A DNA stretch of 64,000 nucleotides from Oscillospiraceae bacterium (GTDB taxonomy: Bacteria; Bacillota; Clostridia; Oscillospirales; Oscillospiraceae). Made by a program: the position numbers and the translations under genes. Position 1 is the first letter of the stretch, and each line of letters opens with the position of its first letter. Positions 1-9,563 of this stretch are shown here, in pieces. The DNA is taken from contig SVKV01000006.1 in NCBI GenBank assembly GCA_015068305.1, positions 19,506-83,505 on the forward strand, in the 5' to 3' direction. The notes under the pieces were generated by a model that was not told the origin of the DNA, searched no databases, and worked only from the letters and a program-made list of their open reading frames with translations.

Positions 1-1
1 G

Positions 2-787
2 GCCTGGTGGCAGAGCCGCTACGACCGGGGTACCCCCGACTACATCAACTGCGCCATGAACCGGGAAGAATACGAAGCCTTTATGAAGGAACTGGTTTCC
101 GCCCAGGAGGCAGAGGTTCACGGCTTTGAGGATAAGAACGTATTTGAAGGCTGTATGCCGGTGGAAGTCATGGCCCGCCGGGGCTTTGATACCCTGCGCT
201 ACGGCCCCCTGAAGCCCGTGGGCCTGACGGATCCCGCCACCGGCAGAGAACCCTATGCGGTGGTGCAGCTGCGGCAGGACAATGCGGAAAAGACCGTATT
301 CAATCTGGTGGGCTTCCAGACCCATCTGAAGTTCGGAGAACAGAAGCGGGTCTTTACCATGATCCCCGCATTGAAGAATGCGGAATTCGTCCGCTACGGT
401 GTGATGCACCGCAACACCTTCCTGCAAAGCCCCAAGCTGCTGGATAAATACTATGCTGACCGGCGCAATCCTCTGGTTGCCTTTGCGGGCCAGATGACCG
501 GTGTGGAGGGTTATGTGGAGTCCACGGCATCGGGCTATCTGGCTGCCGTCGCCATGGCAGCGAAGCTGCAGGGCAGGGAATTGCCCGATTTCCCCAGGAC
601 AACCGCCATCGGTGCTCTGGGACAGTACATCAGTGACGAAACCGTCATCAATTTCCAGCCCATGAACATTAATTTCAGCATCATTGCGCCTCTGGAGAAG
701 CGCATCAAGAAGAAAGCAGAGAAGAATCTGGCAATTGCGAACCGGTCCCTGGAAGTGATCGATTCCATGGTTGCCAAGGGTATCTAA
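2..787 (+). CDS. trmFO: TrmFO, methylenetetrahydrofolate-tRNA (uracil-54-C5)-methyltransferase, 3' part
   Basis: C-terminal part of the folate- and FAD-dependent enzyme that makes 5-methyluridine at position 54 of the tRNA T-loop. The open frame runs in from the window edge, so the gene starts upstream; the first residues read WWQSRYDRGTPDYINCAM, the SRY-x-DYINCPM block typical of TrmFO. An internal Met at base 56 is not the start. Further family blocks seen are the FQTHLKFGEQKRVF segment, the HRNTFLQSP segment and the GQMTGVEGYVES segment. The full protein is usually about 435 residues, so roughly the last 261 are here. It is followed after 17 bases by plsX and may share its transcript. Family assignment is firm; only the length is unknown. 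Confidence 0.93.
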   Translation, partial: AWWQSRYDRGTPDYINCAMNREEYEAFMKELVSAQEAEVHGFEDKNVFEGCMPVEVMARRGFDTLRYGPLKPVGLTDPATGREPYAVVQLRQDNAEKTVFNLVGFQTHLKFGEQKRVFTMIPALKNAEFVRYGVMHRNTFLQSPKLLDKYYADRRNPLVAFAGQMTGVEGYVESTASGYLAAVAMAAKLQGRELPDFPRTTAIGALGQYISDETVINFQPMNINFSIIAPLEKRIKKKAEKNLAIANRSLEVIDSMVAKGI

Positions 788-804
788 AGAAAGAGGGTAT
801 GGCT

Positions 805-1842
805 ATGAAGATCATTCTCGACGCAATGGGCGGCGACAATGCACCGGAAGCTCCTGTGCTGGGCGCCATCGAAGCAGCGAAAACCTGGGGATCTCAGATC
901 ACGCTGGTTGGCCGGGGTGAAGAAATTCTGGCTGTGATGAAAAAGCACGGCATTGAAACCCTGCCCGACGGCATGGAAATCGCCAATGCCGACGATGTGG
1001 TGGATATGCACGATGATCCTGCCAATGTGGTCCGCAAGCGCAAGAACTCTTCCATGATCGTGGGACTGAAGATGCTGTCCGAGGACCAGGGCGATGCTTT
1101 TGTGTCCGCCGGCTCCACAGGCGCGCTGCTGAGCGGCGCTACCCTGGTGGCCAAGCGGGTCAAGGGTATCCGCCGGGCAGCCATGGGTCCTGCCATGCCC
1201 AATAAGGCCGGCGGCAAGACCGTCATCTGCGACTGCGGCGCCAATGCCGAATGCACACCGGAGTTTTTGCTCCAGTTCGGCATTGTGGGCACCCTGTTTG
1301 CAAAGAAAAACCTGGGAGTCGAGAATCCCAGAGTCGGTCTTCTGAACATCGGCACCGAGGACACCAAGGGCACTCCCCTGCAGAAGGAAGCCTATGCGCT
1401 GCTGCAGAATGCCCATGAGAAGGGCCTTGTGAACTTCATTGGCAATGTGGAAGGCCGGGAAGTGCTTCTGGGCGGCGTGGATGTGGTGGTCTGCGACGGC
1501 TTCTCCGGAAATGTGCTCTTAAAGACCATTGAAGGTACTGCCATGTTTATGGGAAGCCTTCTGAAGCGGATGTTCAAGAAGAATATCTTCAGCAAGGTCG
1601 GTTACTTACTGTGCAAGAGCGGCGTTTCCGATCTGATGAAGATGATGGACTACCGGGAAATCGGCGGCACCCAGTTCCTTGGCATCAAGAAGCCCGTGAT
1701 CAAGGCCCACGGTTCCTCCGATACACTGGCTTTCCGCAATGCCATCCGGCAGGCGGAGGAGGCCGCAAAGGCTGATTTCTCTGCAGAGCTGGAAGAGAGT
1801 CTGAAGGCACTGGCCGCAGCAAAGGAGAAGACAGATGATTAA
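805..1842 (+). CDS. plsX: PlsX, phosphate acyltransferase
   Basis: Converts acyl-ACP and phosphate to acyl-phosphate, the acyl donor for PlsY in Gram-positive phospholipid synthesis; a soluble, membrane-associated enzyme. The N-terminus MKIILDAMGGDNAP is the family hallmark, followed by FVSAGSTGALLSGA and the VVCDGFSGNVLLKT block. An in-frame ATG lies at 799, but the AGAGGG site at 793-797 is 7 bases from the ATG at 805 and only 1 base from 799, so 805 is preferred (345 residues, normal length). The stop overlaps the start of rnc by 8 bases. In many Firmicutes fabD/fabG/acpP lie between plsX and rnc; none do here. Confident call. Confidence 0.95.
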   Translation: MKIILDAMGGDNAPEAPVLGAIEAAKTWGSQITLVGRGEEILAVMKKHGIETLPDGMEIANADDVVDMHDDPANVVRKRKNSSMIVGLKMLSEDQGDAFVSAGSTGALLSGATLVAKRVKGIRRAAMGPAMPNKAGGKTVICDCGANAECTPEFLLQFGIVGTLFAKKNLGVENPRVGLLNIGTEDTKGTPLQKEAYALLQNAHEKGLVNFIGNVEGREVLLGGVDVVVCDGFSGNVLLKTIEGTAMFMGSLLKRMFKKNIFSKVGYLLCKSGVSDLMKMMDYREIGGTQFLGIKKPVIKAHGSSDTLAFRNAIRQAEEAAKADFSAELEESLKALAAAKEKTDD

Positions 1843-2515
1843 GGATCTGGAAGCGGCCATTGGCTACCGATTCAAGAATATCACACTGCTTCAGAATGCA
1901 CTGACCCATTCCTCCTGTGCCAATGAGCGCTGGCACAACAGCCTCCTCAGTAACGAGCGGCTGGAATTTCTGGGGGACTCCATTCTGGGCATGACCGTGG
2001 CGGAGTATCTGTACCGGAACTTTCCGGACCGGCCGGAAGGCGATCTGACCCGGATGCGGGCGGACATGGTCTGTGAAAAGGCGCTGGCAAAGGTTGCGGC
2101 CCGGATCGAACTGGGAAAGCATCTGATGCTGGGCAACGGCGAAGAGCAGGGCGGCGGAAGAAAACGGGATTCCATCCTGGCAGATGCGGTGGAATCTGTC
2201 ATCGCGGCCTGTTTCCTGGATGGGGGCATGGAGGCAGCAAGACAGTTTATTGACCGGTTTGTGCTGGTGGAGGTGCCTGTGAAAAAACTCCACAATGCAG
2301 ACTATAAGACCGCGCTGCAGGAACTGGTTCAGCAAAAGAAAAACCAGGTGCTCAGCTATGTCCTCATCGGAGAGTCCGGTCCGGATCATGACAAGCGGTT
2401 TGATGTGGAGGTCAAGCTCAACGGCGTGACGGTGGGCACCGGCTCTGGCAGCAGCAAGAAGCGTGCAGAGCAGGATGCAGCCCGCTGCGCACTGGAAAAA
2501 ATGGTTTCTGAATAA
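1835..2515 (+). CDS. rnc: Ribonuclease III
   Basis: Cytoplasmic double-strand-specific endoribonuclease that processes rRNA precursors and structured mRNAs. The N-terminal nuclease domain (about residues 1-150) holds the signature NERLEFLGDSILGM with the metal-binding Glu and Asp, and a second acidic cluster at DAVESVIAACFLDGG. A dsRNA-binding domain follows (about 155-226), ending in GSGSSKKRAEQDAARCAL. At 226 residues the length is normal. The start overlaps the plsX end, with AAAGGAG 6 bases upstream, so translation is probably coupled to plsX. A strong terminator follows the stop. Next to smc and ftsY, this is a conserved Firmicute neighbourhood, although here two unrelated genes separate rnc from smc. 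Confidence 0.96.
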   Translation: MIKDLEAAIGYRFKNITLLQNALTHSSCANERWHNSLLSNERLEFLGDSILGMTVAEYLYRNFPDRPEGDLTRMRADMVCEKALAKVAARIELGKHLMLGNGEEQGGGRKRDSILADAVESVIAACFLDGGMEAARQFIDRFVLVEVPVKKLHNADYKTALQELVQQKKNQVLSYVLIGESGPDHDKRFDVEVKLNGVTVGTGSGSSKKRAEQDAARCALEKMVSE

Positions 2516-2524
2516 TTGTTATAG

Positions 2525-2555
2525 CGCCGGCTGATTCATCAGCCGGCGTTGTCTT
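2525..2555 (+). terminator. Rho-independent terminator after rnc
   Basis: A GC-rich inverted repeat (CGCCGGCTGAT at 2525-2535 with its complement at 2538-2548, closing on a short TTCA-type loop) is followed by the T-rich run TTGTCTTT. It ends the plsX-rnc transcript. Confidence 0.8.
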
Positions 2556-2575
2556 TATGCCAAAATCCGGACAGG

Positions 2576-2604
2576 TTGACAAAAACAAGGAAATGCAGTA
2601 TAAT
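2576..2604 (+). promoter_or_regulatory. Sigma-A promoter for the NahK-like kinase
   Basis: Consensus -35 TTGACA at 2576-2581 and -10 TATAAT at 2599-2604, 17 bases apart. Transcription should start near 2611, leaving a leader of about 93 bases before the ATG at 2704. No recognised riboswitch was seen in that leader. Confidence 0.85.
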
Positions 2605-2703
2605 CACTAAAATGCCTATTTATAGGGTTTTGTATACGGTTATTGGAAATTTCTATCGCACCTGCTGCGTAATGATACAGAAGTACAGCAAGAGGGTTTT
2701 AAC

Positions 2704-3798
2704 ATGGACTTAAACAAGAAACTGGAACAGGTCAGCAGACTCTTCCGTATCGAGGGTGAGTATGTTGGCTATGAGACCATCTGCATCGGTAATGTCAACC
2801 AAACCTATGAAGTGAAATTCATTCTGCCCGAAGGAACGCCCAAGTCTTTCCTGATCCAGAATGTCAATACATATGCCTTCCGTCAGCCGGTGCAGCTGAT
2901 GGAGAACATTGACAAGGTCACAGAGCACATCCGGGCAAAGAAGCCCGGCCAGGTGGCCCTTCATTTTCATCACACTGCGGACCGGAAGACCTATGTTTCC
3001 GACGGAGCAAACTTCTGGCGGATGACAAATTTCATCCCCTCCAAGACCTACGGATCCGTGGCAGACCCGGAGATCATCCATAACGCAGGCCGGGCCTTCG
3101 GTGAATTCCAGAATCAGCTGGCTGATTTTGATATCAATCAGCTCTACGAAACCATTCCTAATTTCCACAATACCCGGGCCCGTTTTGACCAGCTGGCAGA
3201 TGCGGTTGCAAAGGATCCTGTGGGCCGTGTGGCTGAGGTCCGGGCAGAGCTTGACTATCTGATGAGTGTCCGGGAAGAAGCCTGCATTCTGACAGATATG
3301 GCCAATCGGGGCCAGCTTCCTCTGCGGGTAACCCATAACGATACCAAGATCAACAATGTGCTGTTCAGCCCCATCGACAAGCGGGCTATGGTGGTGGTGG
3401 ATCTGGATACGGTTATGCCGGGTCTTGTGGGCCATGATTTTGGCGATGCCATCCGGTTTGCAGCCAACCGGGAGCCGGAGGATTCCAGAAATCTGGACAA
3501 CGTCGGAGTCAATCTGGATGTGTTCCGGGCCTTTGCGGAAGGCTTCCTGGAAATGACTGCAAAAACGCTGACACCCAATGAAATCGACACCCTGGCTGCC
3601 AGCTGCCTGACTCTGACGGTGGAGCTGGCTACCCGGTTCCTTGCTGACTACATTCTGGGTGATCCCTATTTTAACATCAGCAGCCCGGATCACAATCTGG
3701 TCCGTACCCGCTGCCAGATCGCTCTGGCAAAGGATATGCAGAAGAGAATGCCGGAGATGAAGGAAATCGTGGCAATGTGTGTTGCTGAAGCAGAATAG
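2704..3798 (+). CDS. NahK-like N-acetylhexosamine 1-kinase (APH-fold phosphotransferase)
   Basis: Aminoglycoside-phosphotransferase-fold kinase of 364 residues. The catalytic loop reads VTHNDTKINNVLF, and the metal-binding segment reads VVVDLDTVMPGLVGHDFGD, close to what is remembered of bifidobacterial N-acetylhexosamine 1-kinase, which phosphorylates GlcNAc/GalNAc at C1 in salvage of host mucin and milk glycans. It has its own consensus promoter and a terminator on each side, so it is a single-gene unit. The start is preceded by AAGAGGG. The kinase fold is sure; the exact sugar is inferred and could be another hexosamine or hexose. A fucosidase further along the window fits a host-glycan diet. 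Confidence 0.78.
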   Translation: MDLNKKLEQVSRLFRIEGEYVGYETICIGNVNQTYEVKFILPEGTPKSFLIQNVNTYAFRQPVQLMENIDKVTEHIRAKKPGQVALHFHHTADRKTYVSDGANFWRMTNFIPSKTYGSVADPEIIHNAGRAFGEFQNQLADFDINQLYETIPNFHNTRARFDQLADAVAKDPVGRVAEVRAELDYLMSVREEACILTDMANRGQLPLRVTHNDTKINNVLFSPIDKRAMVVVDLDTVMPGLVGHDFGDAIRFAANREPEDSRNLDNVGVNLDVFRAFAEGFLEMTAKTLTPNEIDTLAASCLTLTVELATRFLADYILGDPYFNISSPDHNLVRTRCQIALAKDMQKRMPEMKEIVAMCVAEAE

Positions 3799-3806
3799 TT
3801 TTCTCA

Positions 3807-3834
3807 CCCCTGCAGCCCAGGCTGCAGGGGTTTT
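3807..3834 (+). terminator. Terminator after the NahK-like gene
   Basis: Stem CCCCTGCAGC (3807-3816) and GCTGCAGGGG (3821-3830) with a 4-base loop and TTTT directly after. Confidence 0.88.
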
Positions 3835-3850
3835 GACTTGGGATGCTTCA

Positions 3851-3879
3851 TTGACAATCTGTAGAAAATAGTATATAAT
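3851..3879 (+). promoter_or_regulatory. Sigma-A promoter for the nucleotide-sugar dehydratase gene
   Basis: TTGACA at 3851-3856 and TATAAT at 3874-3879 with a 17-base spacer; a ribosome binding site AGGAGGTGG precedes the ATG at 3938. Confidence 0.85.
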
Positions 3880-3937
3880 GATAAAAATTTAGGCTTTTCT
3901 GAAAAAAAGACTTGCAGTACTTTGCAGGAGGTGGAAA

Positions 3938-5839
3938 ATGGAAAACACCAAACCAAAGGTTCATCCCCAGTGGGAACAGCGGGCGATCATTCTGGGCGTG
4001 GCGGACTTTCTGTGTCTGTTGGCATCCTACTTTTTTGCGCTGTATTTAAGACACGATTTCCGGTTTGCAACCATTGATCCGCTGTTTATCCAGGGATATA
4101 TTCGCACCATCCCCCTCTGGGGTGTGGTTGCCATCGGCGTCTTCTATGCATTCCGGCTGTACCACAGCATCTGGAGTATGGCCAGCATCCCGGAAATGTA
4201 CCGGATCATGAAGGCATTTCTGGTGCTGATTGCCTTTTATCTTGCCTTTGCCTACGGTACGAATATGTATATGCCCAAGTCCTATTACATCATGGGCACA
4301 CTCTTCCATTTCTGCTGTACAGTTGCTCTTCGCTTCTCCTACAGAATGATCCGGTTCCAGGTTCAGGGTATTTCCAGAGGACAGAGCGGAAAGAAGCGCC
4401 GGATCATGGTCATCGGTGCCGGTGCTGCGGGACAGGCACTGATCCGGGAGCTCTATACAACCGAAAAGGTGAAATCTTCGGTTGTTTGTGTAATTGATGA
4501 CAATGCCAATAAGCATGGCCGCTATATCGAGGATGTGGAGGTGGTGGGTGGCCGCCATGACATCGTGAACATGGCAAAGAAATATCTCGTCACCGATATC
4601 ATCTTCGCAATTCCCAGCTGTTCTGTTAAGGCAAGGTCGGAAATCCTGAACATCTGCAAGGAAACCGGCTGTCATCTGCAGACCATGCCTGGCATTTATC
4701 AGTTGGTCAACGACGAAGTTCGGGTCAGCCAGCTGCGGGACGTGGAAATTACGGACCTTCTGGGCCGGGAACAGGTGAAGGTCAATAACGAAGAAATTCT
4801 GGCATCCGTCTTTGGCCAGGTGATCCTGGTTACCGGCGGCGGCGGATCCATCGGCAGCGAGCTTTGCCGGCAGATTGCCGAGGCAAAGCCGAAGCAGCTG
4901 ATCATCTTCGATATTTATGAGAATAACGCCTATGACATCCAGCAGGAACTGAAGAAAAAGTATCCGGAACTGGACCTGGTGACTTTGATCGGCTCCGTCC
5001 GCAATACAAACCGCATCCGGTCCGTGATGAATACCTATCGGCCTGATGTGGTGTTCCACGCGGCAGCCCATAAGCATGTGCCGCTGATGGAGGATAGCCC
5101 CAACGAAGCCATCAAGAACAACGTGATGGGAACTTACAAGACCGCAGAGGCTGCGGCAATGGCCGGCGTGCAGAAATTTGTGCTGATTTCCACGGACAAG
5201 GCTGTGAATCCCACAAACATTATGGGCGCTTCCAAACGGCTGTGCGAGATGATCGTGCAGATGATGGACAGACGCTATGAAGACACCAGCTTTGTGGCGG
5301 TGCGGTTCGGCAATGTGCTGGGCAGCAACGGCAGCGTCATCCCGCTGTTCAAGAAGCAGATTGCCGAAGGCGGCCCCGTAACGGTGACGGACAAACGGAT
5401 TATCCGCTATTTCATGACCATTCCGGAGGCAGTTTCTCTTGTGCTGCAGGCGTCATTCTATGCCGACGGCGGTGAGATTTTTGTTCTGGAAATGGGCGAA
5501 CCGGTAAAGATCGATGATATGGCCCGAAATCTGATCCGTCTTTCCGGATTCAAACCGGACGTGGATATCCAGATCGTATACACAGGCCTCCGTCCAGGTG
5601 AAAAGCTCTATGAGGAGATCCTCATGGACGAAGAGGGCCTGCGGGAAACGGAGAATAAGCTGATCCACATCGGCAGACCCATTGATATGGATGATGTCTG
5701 GTTTGCCTGGAAGCTGTCGGAATTGGAAGAAGCCTGCAAGGGTGAATCCGACAGAATCAAGGAACTGGTATCGGAAATGGTGCCCACCTACCGGCTTAAG
5801 CCTGCGGAAAAGAAGGAAGCCGAAAAGGTTACCGTGTAA
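3938..5839 (+). CDS. Membrane NDP-sugar 4,6-dehydratase (PglF/CapD/WbpM type)
   Basis: Long-form UDP-N-acetylhexosamine 4,6-dehydratase, 633 residues, acting at the membrane at the start of amino-sugar synthesis for surface polysaccharide or protein glycans. The first 120 or so residues hold about four hydrophobic helices. A first Rossmann domain follows (VIGAGAAGQALIREL, about residue 155), then the catalytic short-chain dehydrogenase domain with GGGGSIGSELCRQI near residue 304, AAHKHVPLMEDSP and STDKAVNPTNIMGASK. The usual YxxxK pair is replaced by MxxxK, as is normal in this long-form group. It stands alone with promoter and terminator; no glycosyltransferase locus surrounds it. The class is clear, the sugar is not. 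Confidence 0.88.
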   Translation: MENTKPKVHPQWEQRAIILGVADFLCLLASYFFALYLRHDFRFATIDPLFIQGYIRTIPLWGVVAIGVFYAFRLYHSIWSMASIPEMYRIMKAFLVLIAFYLAFAYGTNMYMPKSYYIMGTLFHFCCTVALRFSYRMIRFQVQGISRGQSGKKRRIMVIGAGAAGQALIRELYTTEKVKSSVVCVIDDNANKHGRYIEDVEVVGGRHDIVNMAKKYLVTDIIFAIPSCSVKARSEILNICKETGCHLQTMPGIYQLVNDEVRVSQLRDVEITDLLGREQVKVNNEEILASVFGQVILVTGGGGSIGSELCRQIAEAKPKQLIIFDIYENNAYDIQQELKKKYPELDLVTLIGSVRNTNRIRSVMNTYRPDVVFHAAAHKHVPLMEDSPNEAIKNNVMGTYKTAEAAAMAGVQKFVLISTDKAVNPTNIMGASKRLCEMIVQMMDRRYEDTSFVAVRFGNVLGSNGSVIPLFKKQIAEGGPVTVTDKRIIRYFMTIPEAVSLVLQASFYADGGEIFVLEMGEPVKIDDMARNLIRLSGFKPDVDIQIVYTGLRPGEKLYEEILMDEEGLRETENKLIHIGRPIDMDDVWFAWKLSELEEACKGESDRIKELVSEMVPTYRLKPAEKKEAEKVTV

Positions 5840-5850
5840 AATTTTATCCA

Positions 5851-5888
5851 ATACGCCCAGTCGCGAAAGCGGCCGGGCGTATCTTTTT
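5851..5888 (+). terminator. Terminator after the dehydratase gene
   Basis: ATACGCCC (5851-5858) pairs with GGGCGTAT (5875-5882), with an inner CGC-GAAA-GCG hairpin, then CTTTTTG. Confidence 0.8.
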
Positions 5889-5912
5889 GTAGCCGGGAGA
5901 AGAAAGTAAACC

Positions 5913-5941
5913 TTGCTTTTTTTGCGTTTTCTGGGTATAAT
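5913..5941 (+). promoter_or_regulatory. Sigma-A promoter for the smc operon
   Basis: -35 TTGCTT (5913-5918) and -10 TATAAT (5936-5941), 17-base spacer, about 38 bases upstream of the smc start. Confidence 0.75.
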
Positions 5942-5978
5942 AAACTGATTCATTATAAGTTTTACAAGAGGTTTTACT

Positions 5979-8900
5979 GTGTACTTAAAATCATTGGAAT
6001 TACAGGGCTTCAAGTCCTTCCCGGACAAGACCTTGATTCGCTTCGGCGATGACATCACCGCCATCGTGGGCCCCAACGGCTCCGGTAAATCGAATATTTC
6101 CGATGCGATCCTCTGGGTCATGGGTGAGCAGAGCAGCAAGACCCTGCGCGGTGCCAAGATGGAGGACGTGATCTTCGGCGGCACCCAGAAGCGCAGCGCC
6201 GTGGGCTTTGCAGAAGCAACCCTGACGCTGGACAATACCGACCGTGCGCTGCGCTATGATGCGGATGAGGTGATGGTCACCCGCCGGTATTACCGCTCCG
6301 GCGACTCGGAATACTATATCAACCGCCAGTCTGCCCGGCTCCGGGATATCAACGAGATGTTCATGGACACCGGCATGGGTAAGGAAGGCTACTCCAACAT
6401 CGGCCAGGGCCGCATTGACGAGATTTTGTCTTTGAAGAGTGCGGACCGCCGTGAGATTTTTGAAGAGGCTGCCGGTATCTCCAAGTACCGTCACCGCAAA
6501 GAGGAGACTGAGCGGAAGCTGGAACGCACGGAGGACAATCTGCTGCGCATCGGCGACAAGGTTTCGGAGCTGGAGCTGCAGCTGGAGCCTCTGAAGATCC
6601 AGTCTGAGAAGGCTGTCAAATATCTGGAGCTGAAAGACGAACTGAAGGGTGTGGAAGTGGCTGTCTGGATGGATATGCTGGACAAGCTCTCCGCAGTTTC
6701 CAGAAAGGCGGAAGAGGACTTTAAGTCTGCCTCCTTTGTGCTCCAGCAGGCCCATGAGGAACTGGAAGGCCTTTACCGCCAGGTGGAGCAGTTGGGCGAA
6801 ACCCTCCGGGATAAGGACGGGGAACTGGAGACTGCCCGGCTGAAGGTCAATATGCTGGAAGCAACCCACCAGCAGCTGGACGGCCAGATGGCTGTGCTCC
6901 GGAGCAATATTGACAATAACAATGGCAATATCCTCCGGATTGAAGAGGAACTCCAGGGCCAGGAGGACCGCAGCGGCGGCATTTCCAGCCAGATCGACCA
7001 GGCGAATAACCGTATCGGTCAGATCGAAACCACCCTGGGGGAAAAGAAGAAGGAAATCGAACAGCTGCAGCAGAAGCTGGCAGCCATGACTGCCAATGCG
7101 GAAGGCTATACCCGCCAGTTCCTGGAACTGCGGAGCAGGGAAACCGGACTGGCTTCCGATATTGCCGGCCGGGAGGCTGACATCCGGGGCCTTGAAGAGA
7201 GTATGGTTCAGACCAAAGCGCGGCTGCAGCAGCTGGAAGCAGATCTGGAAGCCGGAGAAGCCCGGGAACAGGAAGCCCGGGACAACCTGCACGGCAGCCG
7301 GCGGGAGCTGCGCCGAGCCAGGGAAGATGTTTCTGCAGCAAATAATACCATTGCAGGCTATGCCCTGCGCCAGACCACCCGGCTGAAGCGCCGGGATGAA
7401 CTGGCAGAGCAGCTGCGCAGCCTGAATTCCAAGCTGGATTCCATTATGGCCAAGACCCGGGTCTACCGGGCCATGGAGCGGGATTTTGACAGCTACAATA
7501 AATCCGTGAAAACCGTTATGCAGGAGGCCCAGCGGGGCGCGCTGCGGAATATTCACGGTCCCGTATCCCGGCTGATCCGCACCGAGGACAGCTATACCGT
7601 GGCGGTGGAGATCGCCCTGGGTGCTGCCATGCAGCAGATCGTGGTGGGTTCCGAGCAGGACGGCAAGGCAGCCATCTCTTATCTAAAGCGCACCGGTGGA
7701 GGCCGTGCCACTTTCCTGCCGCTGAATACCGTCCAGGGCAGGAAACTCCAGGAAAATGGCCTGGAAGACTGCCGCGGCTTCGTTGGCGTGGCATCTGATC
7801 TGGTGTCCGCGCAGCCTCAGTATCGGGGCATTGTTGAAAATCTGCTGGGCAGAACGGTGATCGTCCAGGATATGGATGCCGCCATTGCCATGGCAGGAAA
7901 ATACCACAACCGATTCAAAATCGTCACGCTGGACGGCCAGGTGATGAACCCCGGCGGTTCCATGACCGGCGGTTCGGTGAATAAAGAAGCGGGCATTCTG
8001 TCCCGGGCCAATGAGCTGGAAAAGCTGACGGTCCAGGAGAAAAAGCTCCAGTCCGACAAACAGAAATGTGAAACCGGCCTGCAGGAGGCTCAGCGGCAGT
8101 TCGACGAAGTGGAATTCGAACTGACTACTGCCCGGGAACAGCTCCGTGAGGCAGAGGACCAGGTCCTCCGGCTGGACGGCGTGGTGAAGCAGCATGAGAT
8201 TCTGCTTGGCGCCATTGAGGAAGCAGCGGAAGCTGCGGACCGGGAGCTGGACAGCCTCAACAGCCGTGACCGGGCCGACCGGGAGCGGTTTGCAGCCCAG
8301 CAGGCAAAAATCCAGGTCTTTACCCAGCAGCTGGCGGAAACCCGGCAGGCCATTGCCCGGCTGGAAGGCAGCCAGACCGAGGCTGCGGAGGCAACTGCGG
8401 CCATCAATGAGCAGATGACCCAGCTGCGTGCCGCCGAAGCGGCGCTTGATGCAGAGCGGGCAACGGCGCTGCTCCATGTGGAGGATCTGAAGAGCCTCCG
8501 TATTGCCATGGAGGGCGACCGGGAGAAGAAGCTGGCGCTGATTGATGCCATCCGGGAAGAATCTGCCCGGCTGGAAAGCCAGATTGCCGAGCTGAAGCAG
8601 CAGCAATCGGACAATGACATCGAAACCGACATAATGCGGAAGGCCCTGCAGGACACCCTGTCCGGCCGCGCCGAAGCGGAAGCCGCCAAGACCCGCGCAG
8701 AGCGGGATGCCCAGGAAAAGAGCAAGGAAATTCTCAATATGGAGCGGGCCTGTGCCCTGCTGGAACAGAAGAAGCTTACTTCCGACATGGAAGAAAAGCA
8801 GATTATCGACAAGCTGTGGGATTCCTACGGCCTGACCCCCGGCACCGCAGGGGAGCATCGGGGACAGATCGAATCCGTCACCGCCGGCAACCGCCGGATC

Positions 8901-9551
8901 GGCGAACTGAAGCGGAAGATCGGCGCCCTGGGAACCCCCAACCTGGGTGCCATTGAGGAGTATGCCCGGGTCAACGAGCGGTATTCCTACCTTTCCGAGC
9001 AGCGGGATGATGTGCTCAATTCCAAGAAGGATCTGGAAAGCATCATCCGGGATATCACCCGGGAGATGACCGTCATCTTTGTGGAGGAATTCCGGAAAAT
9101 TGACCATTACTTCGGCCAGGTCTTTGAAGAGATGTTCGGCGGCGGCAAGGGTCAACTGATCCTGGAGGATCCGGAGAATCCGCTAACCTGCGGCATTGAG
9201 ATCCGCGTTCAGCCCCCCGGAAAGCAGGTCAAGACCATCACATTGCTCTCCGGCGGCGAGAAGGCCTTTGTGGCAACGGCGCTGTACTTTGCCATTCTGA
9301 AGGTCCGGCCCACGCCTTTCTGTATGCTTGACGAGATCGATGCGGCGCTGGATGACCGGAATGTGGAGCGGTATGCTTCCTATCTGCGCAATCTTGCCCA
9401 GAGAACCCAGTTCATCGTCATCACCCACCGCCGTGGCACTATGGAAGCTGCTGACGTACTCTACGGCGTGACCATGCAGGAGCAGGGTGTTTCCACGCTG
9501 CTGCGTCTGGATTTGAACCAGATGACCGAATATCTGGGAATTGTGGAATAA
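5979..9551 (+). CDS. smc: SMC, chromosome segregation/condensation ATPase
   Basis: Core ATPase of the SMC-ScpAB condensin, 1190 residues. The N-terminal head carries Walker A GPNGSGKS (residues 31-38). Two long heptad-rich coiled-coil arms flank a hinge at about 515-680, which contains FVGVASDLV and ends in the PGGSMTGGS block. The C-terminal head has the ABC signature LLSGGEKA near 1090 and Walker B CMLDEIDAALDD near 1115. The start is GTG at 5979 with AAGAGG 7 bases upstream. The gene is followed after 12 bases by ftsY, the usual Firmicute order. Length and all motifs are intact. Confidence 0.98.
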   Translation: MYLKSLELQGFKSFPDKTLIRFGDDITAIVGPNGSGKSNISDAILWVMGEQSSKTLRGAKMEDVIFGGTQKRSAVGFAEATLTLDNTDRALRYDADEVMVTRRYYRSGDSEYYINRQSARLRDINEMFMDTGMGKEGYSNIGQGRIDEILSLKSADRREIFEEAAGISKYRHRKEETERKLERTEDNLLRIGDKVSELELQLEPLKIQSEKAVKYLELKDELKGVEVAVWMDMLDKLSAVSRKAEEDFKSASFVLQQAHEELEGLYRQVEQLGETLRDKDGELETARLKVNMLEATHQQLDGQMAVLRSNIDNNNGNILRIEEELQGQEDRSGGISSQIDQANNRIGQIETTLGEKKKEIEQLQQKLAAMTANAEGYTRQFLELRSRETGLASDIAGREADIRGLEESMVQTKARLQQLEADLEAGEAREQEARDNLHGSRRELRRAREDVSAANNTIAGYALRQTTRLKRRDELAEQLRSLNSKLDSIMAKTRVYRAMERDFDSYNKSVKTVMQEAQRGALRNIHGPVSRLIRTEDSYTVAVEIALGAAMQQIVVGSEQDGKAAISYLKRTGGGRATFLPLNTVQGRKLQENGLEDCRGFVGVASDLVSAQPQYRGIVENLLGRTVIVQDMDAAIAMAGKYHNRFKIVTLDGQVMNPGGSMTGGSVNKEAGILSRANELEKLTVQEKKLQSDKQKCETGLQEAQRQFDEVEFELTTAREQLREAEDQVLRLDGVVKQHEILLGAIEEAAEAADRELDSLNSRDRADRERFAAQQAKIQVFTQQLAETRQAIARLEGSQTEAAEATAAINEQMTQLRAAEAALDAERATALLHVEDLKSLRIAMEGDREKKLALIDAIREESARLESQIAELKQQQSDNDIETDIMRKALQDTLSGRAEAEAAKTRAERDAQEKSKEILNMERACALLEQKKLTSDMEEKQIIDKLWDSYGLTPGTAGEHRGQIESVTAGNRRIGELKRKIGALGTPNLGAIEEYARVNERYSYLSEQRDDVLNSKKDLESIIRDITREMTVIFVEEFRKIDHYFGQVFEEMFGGGKGQLILEDPENPLTCGIEIRVQPPGKQVKTITLLSGGEKAFVATALYFAILKVRPTPFCMLDEIDAALDDRNVERYASYLRNLAQRTQFIVITHRRGTMEAADVLYGVTMQEQGVSTLLRLDLNQMTEYLGIVE

Positions 9552-9563
9552 AGGAGTAAAATC

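Noticed and set aside
2605..2703. Riboswitch in the leader of the NahK-like gene
   Set aside because: The leader shows no strong stem, terminator or known aptamer core; only a plain AT-rich leader with a ribosome site is seen.
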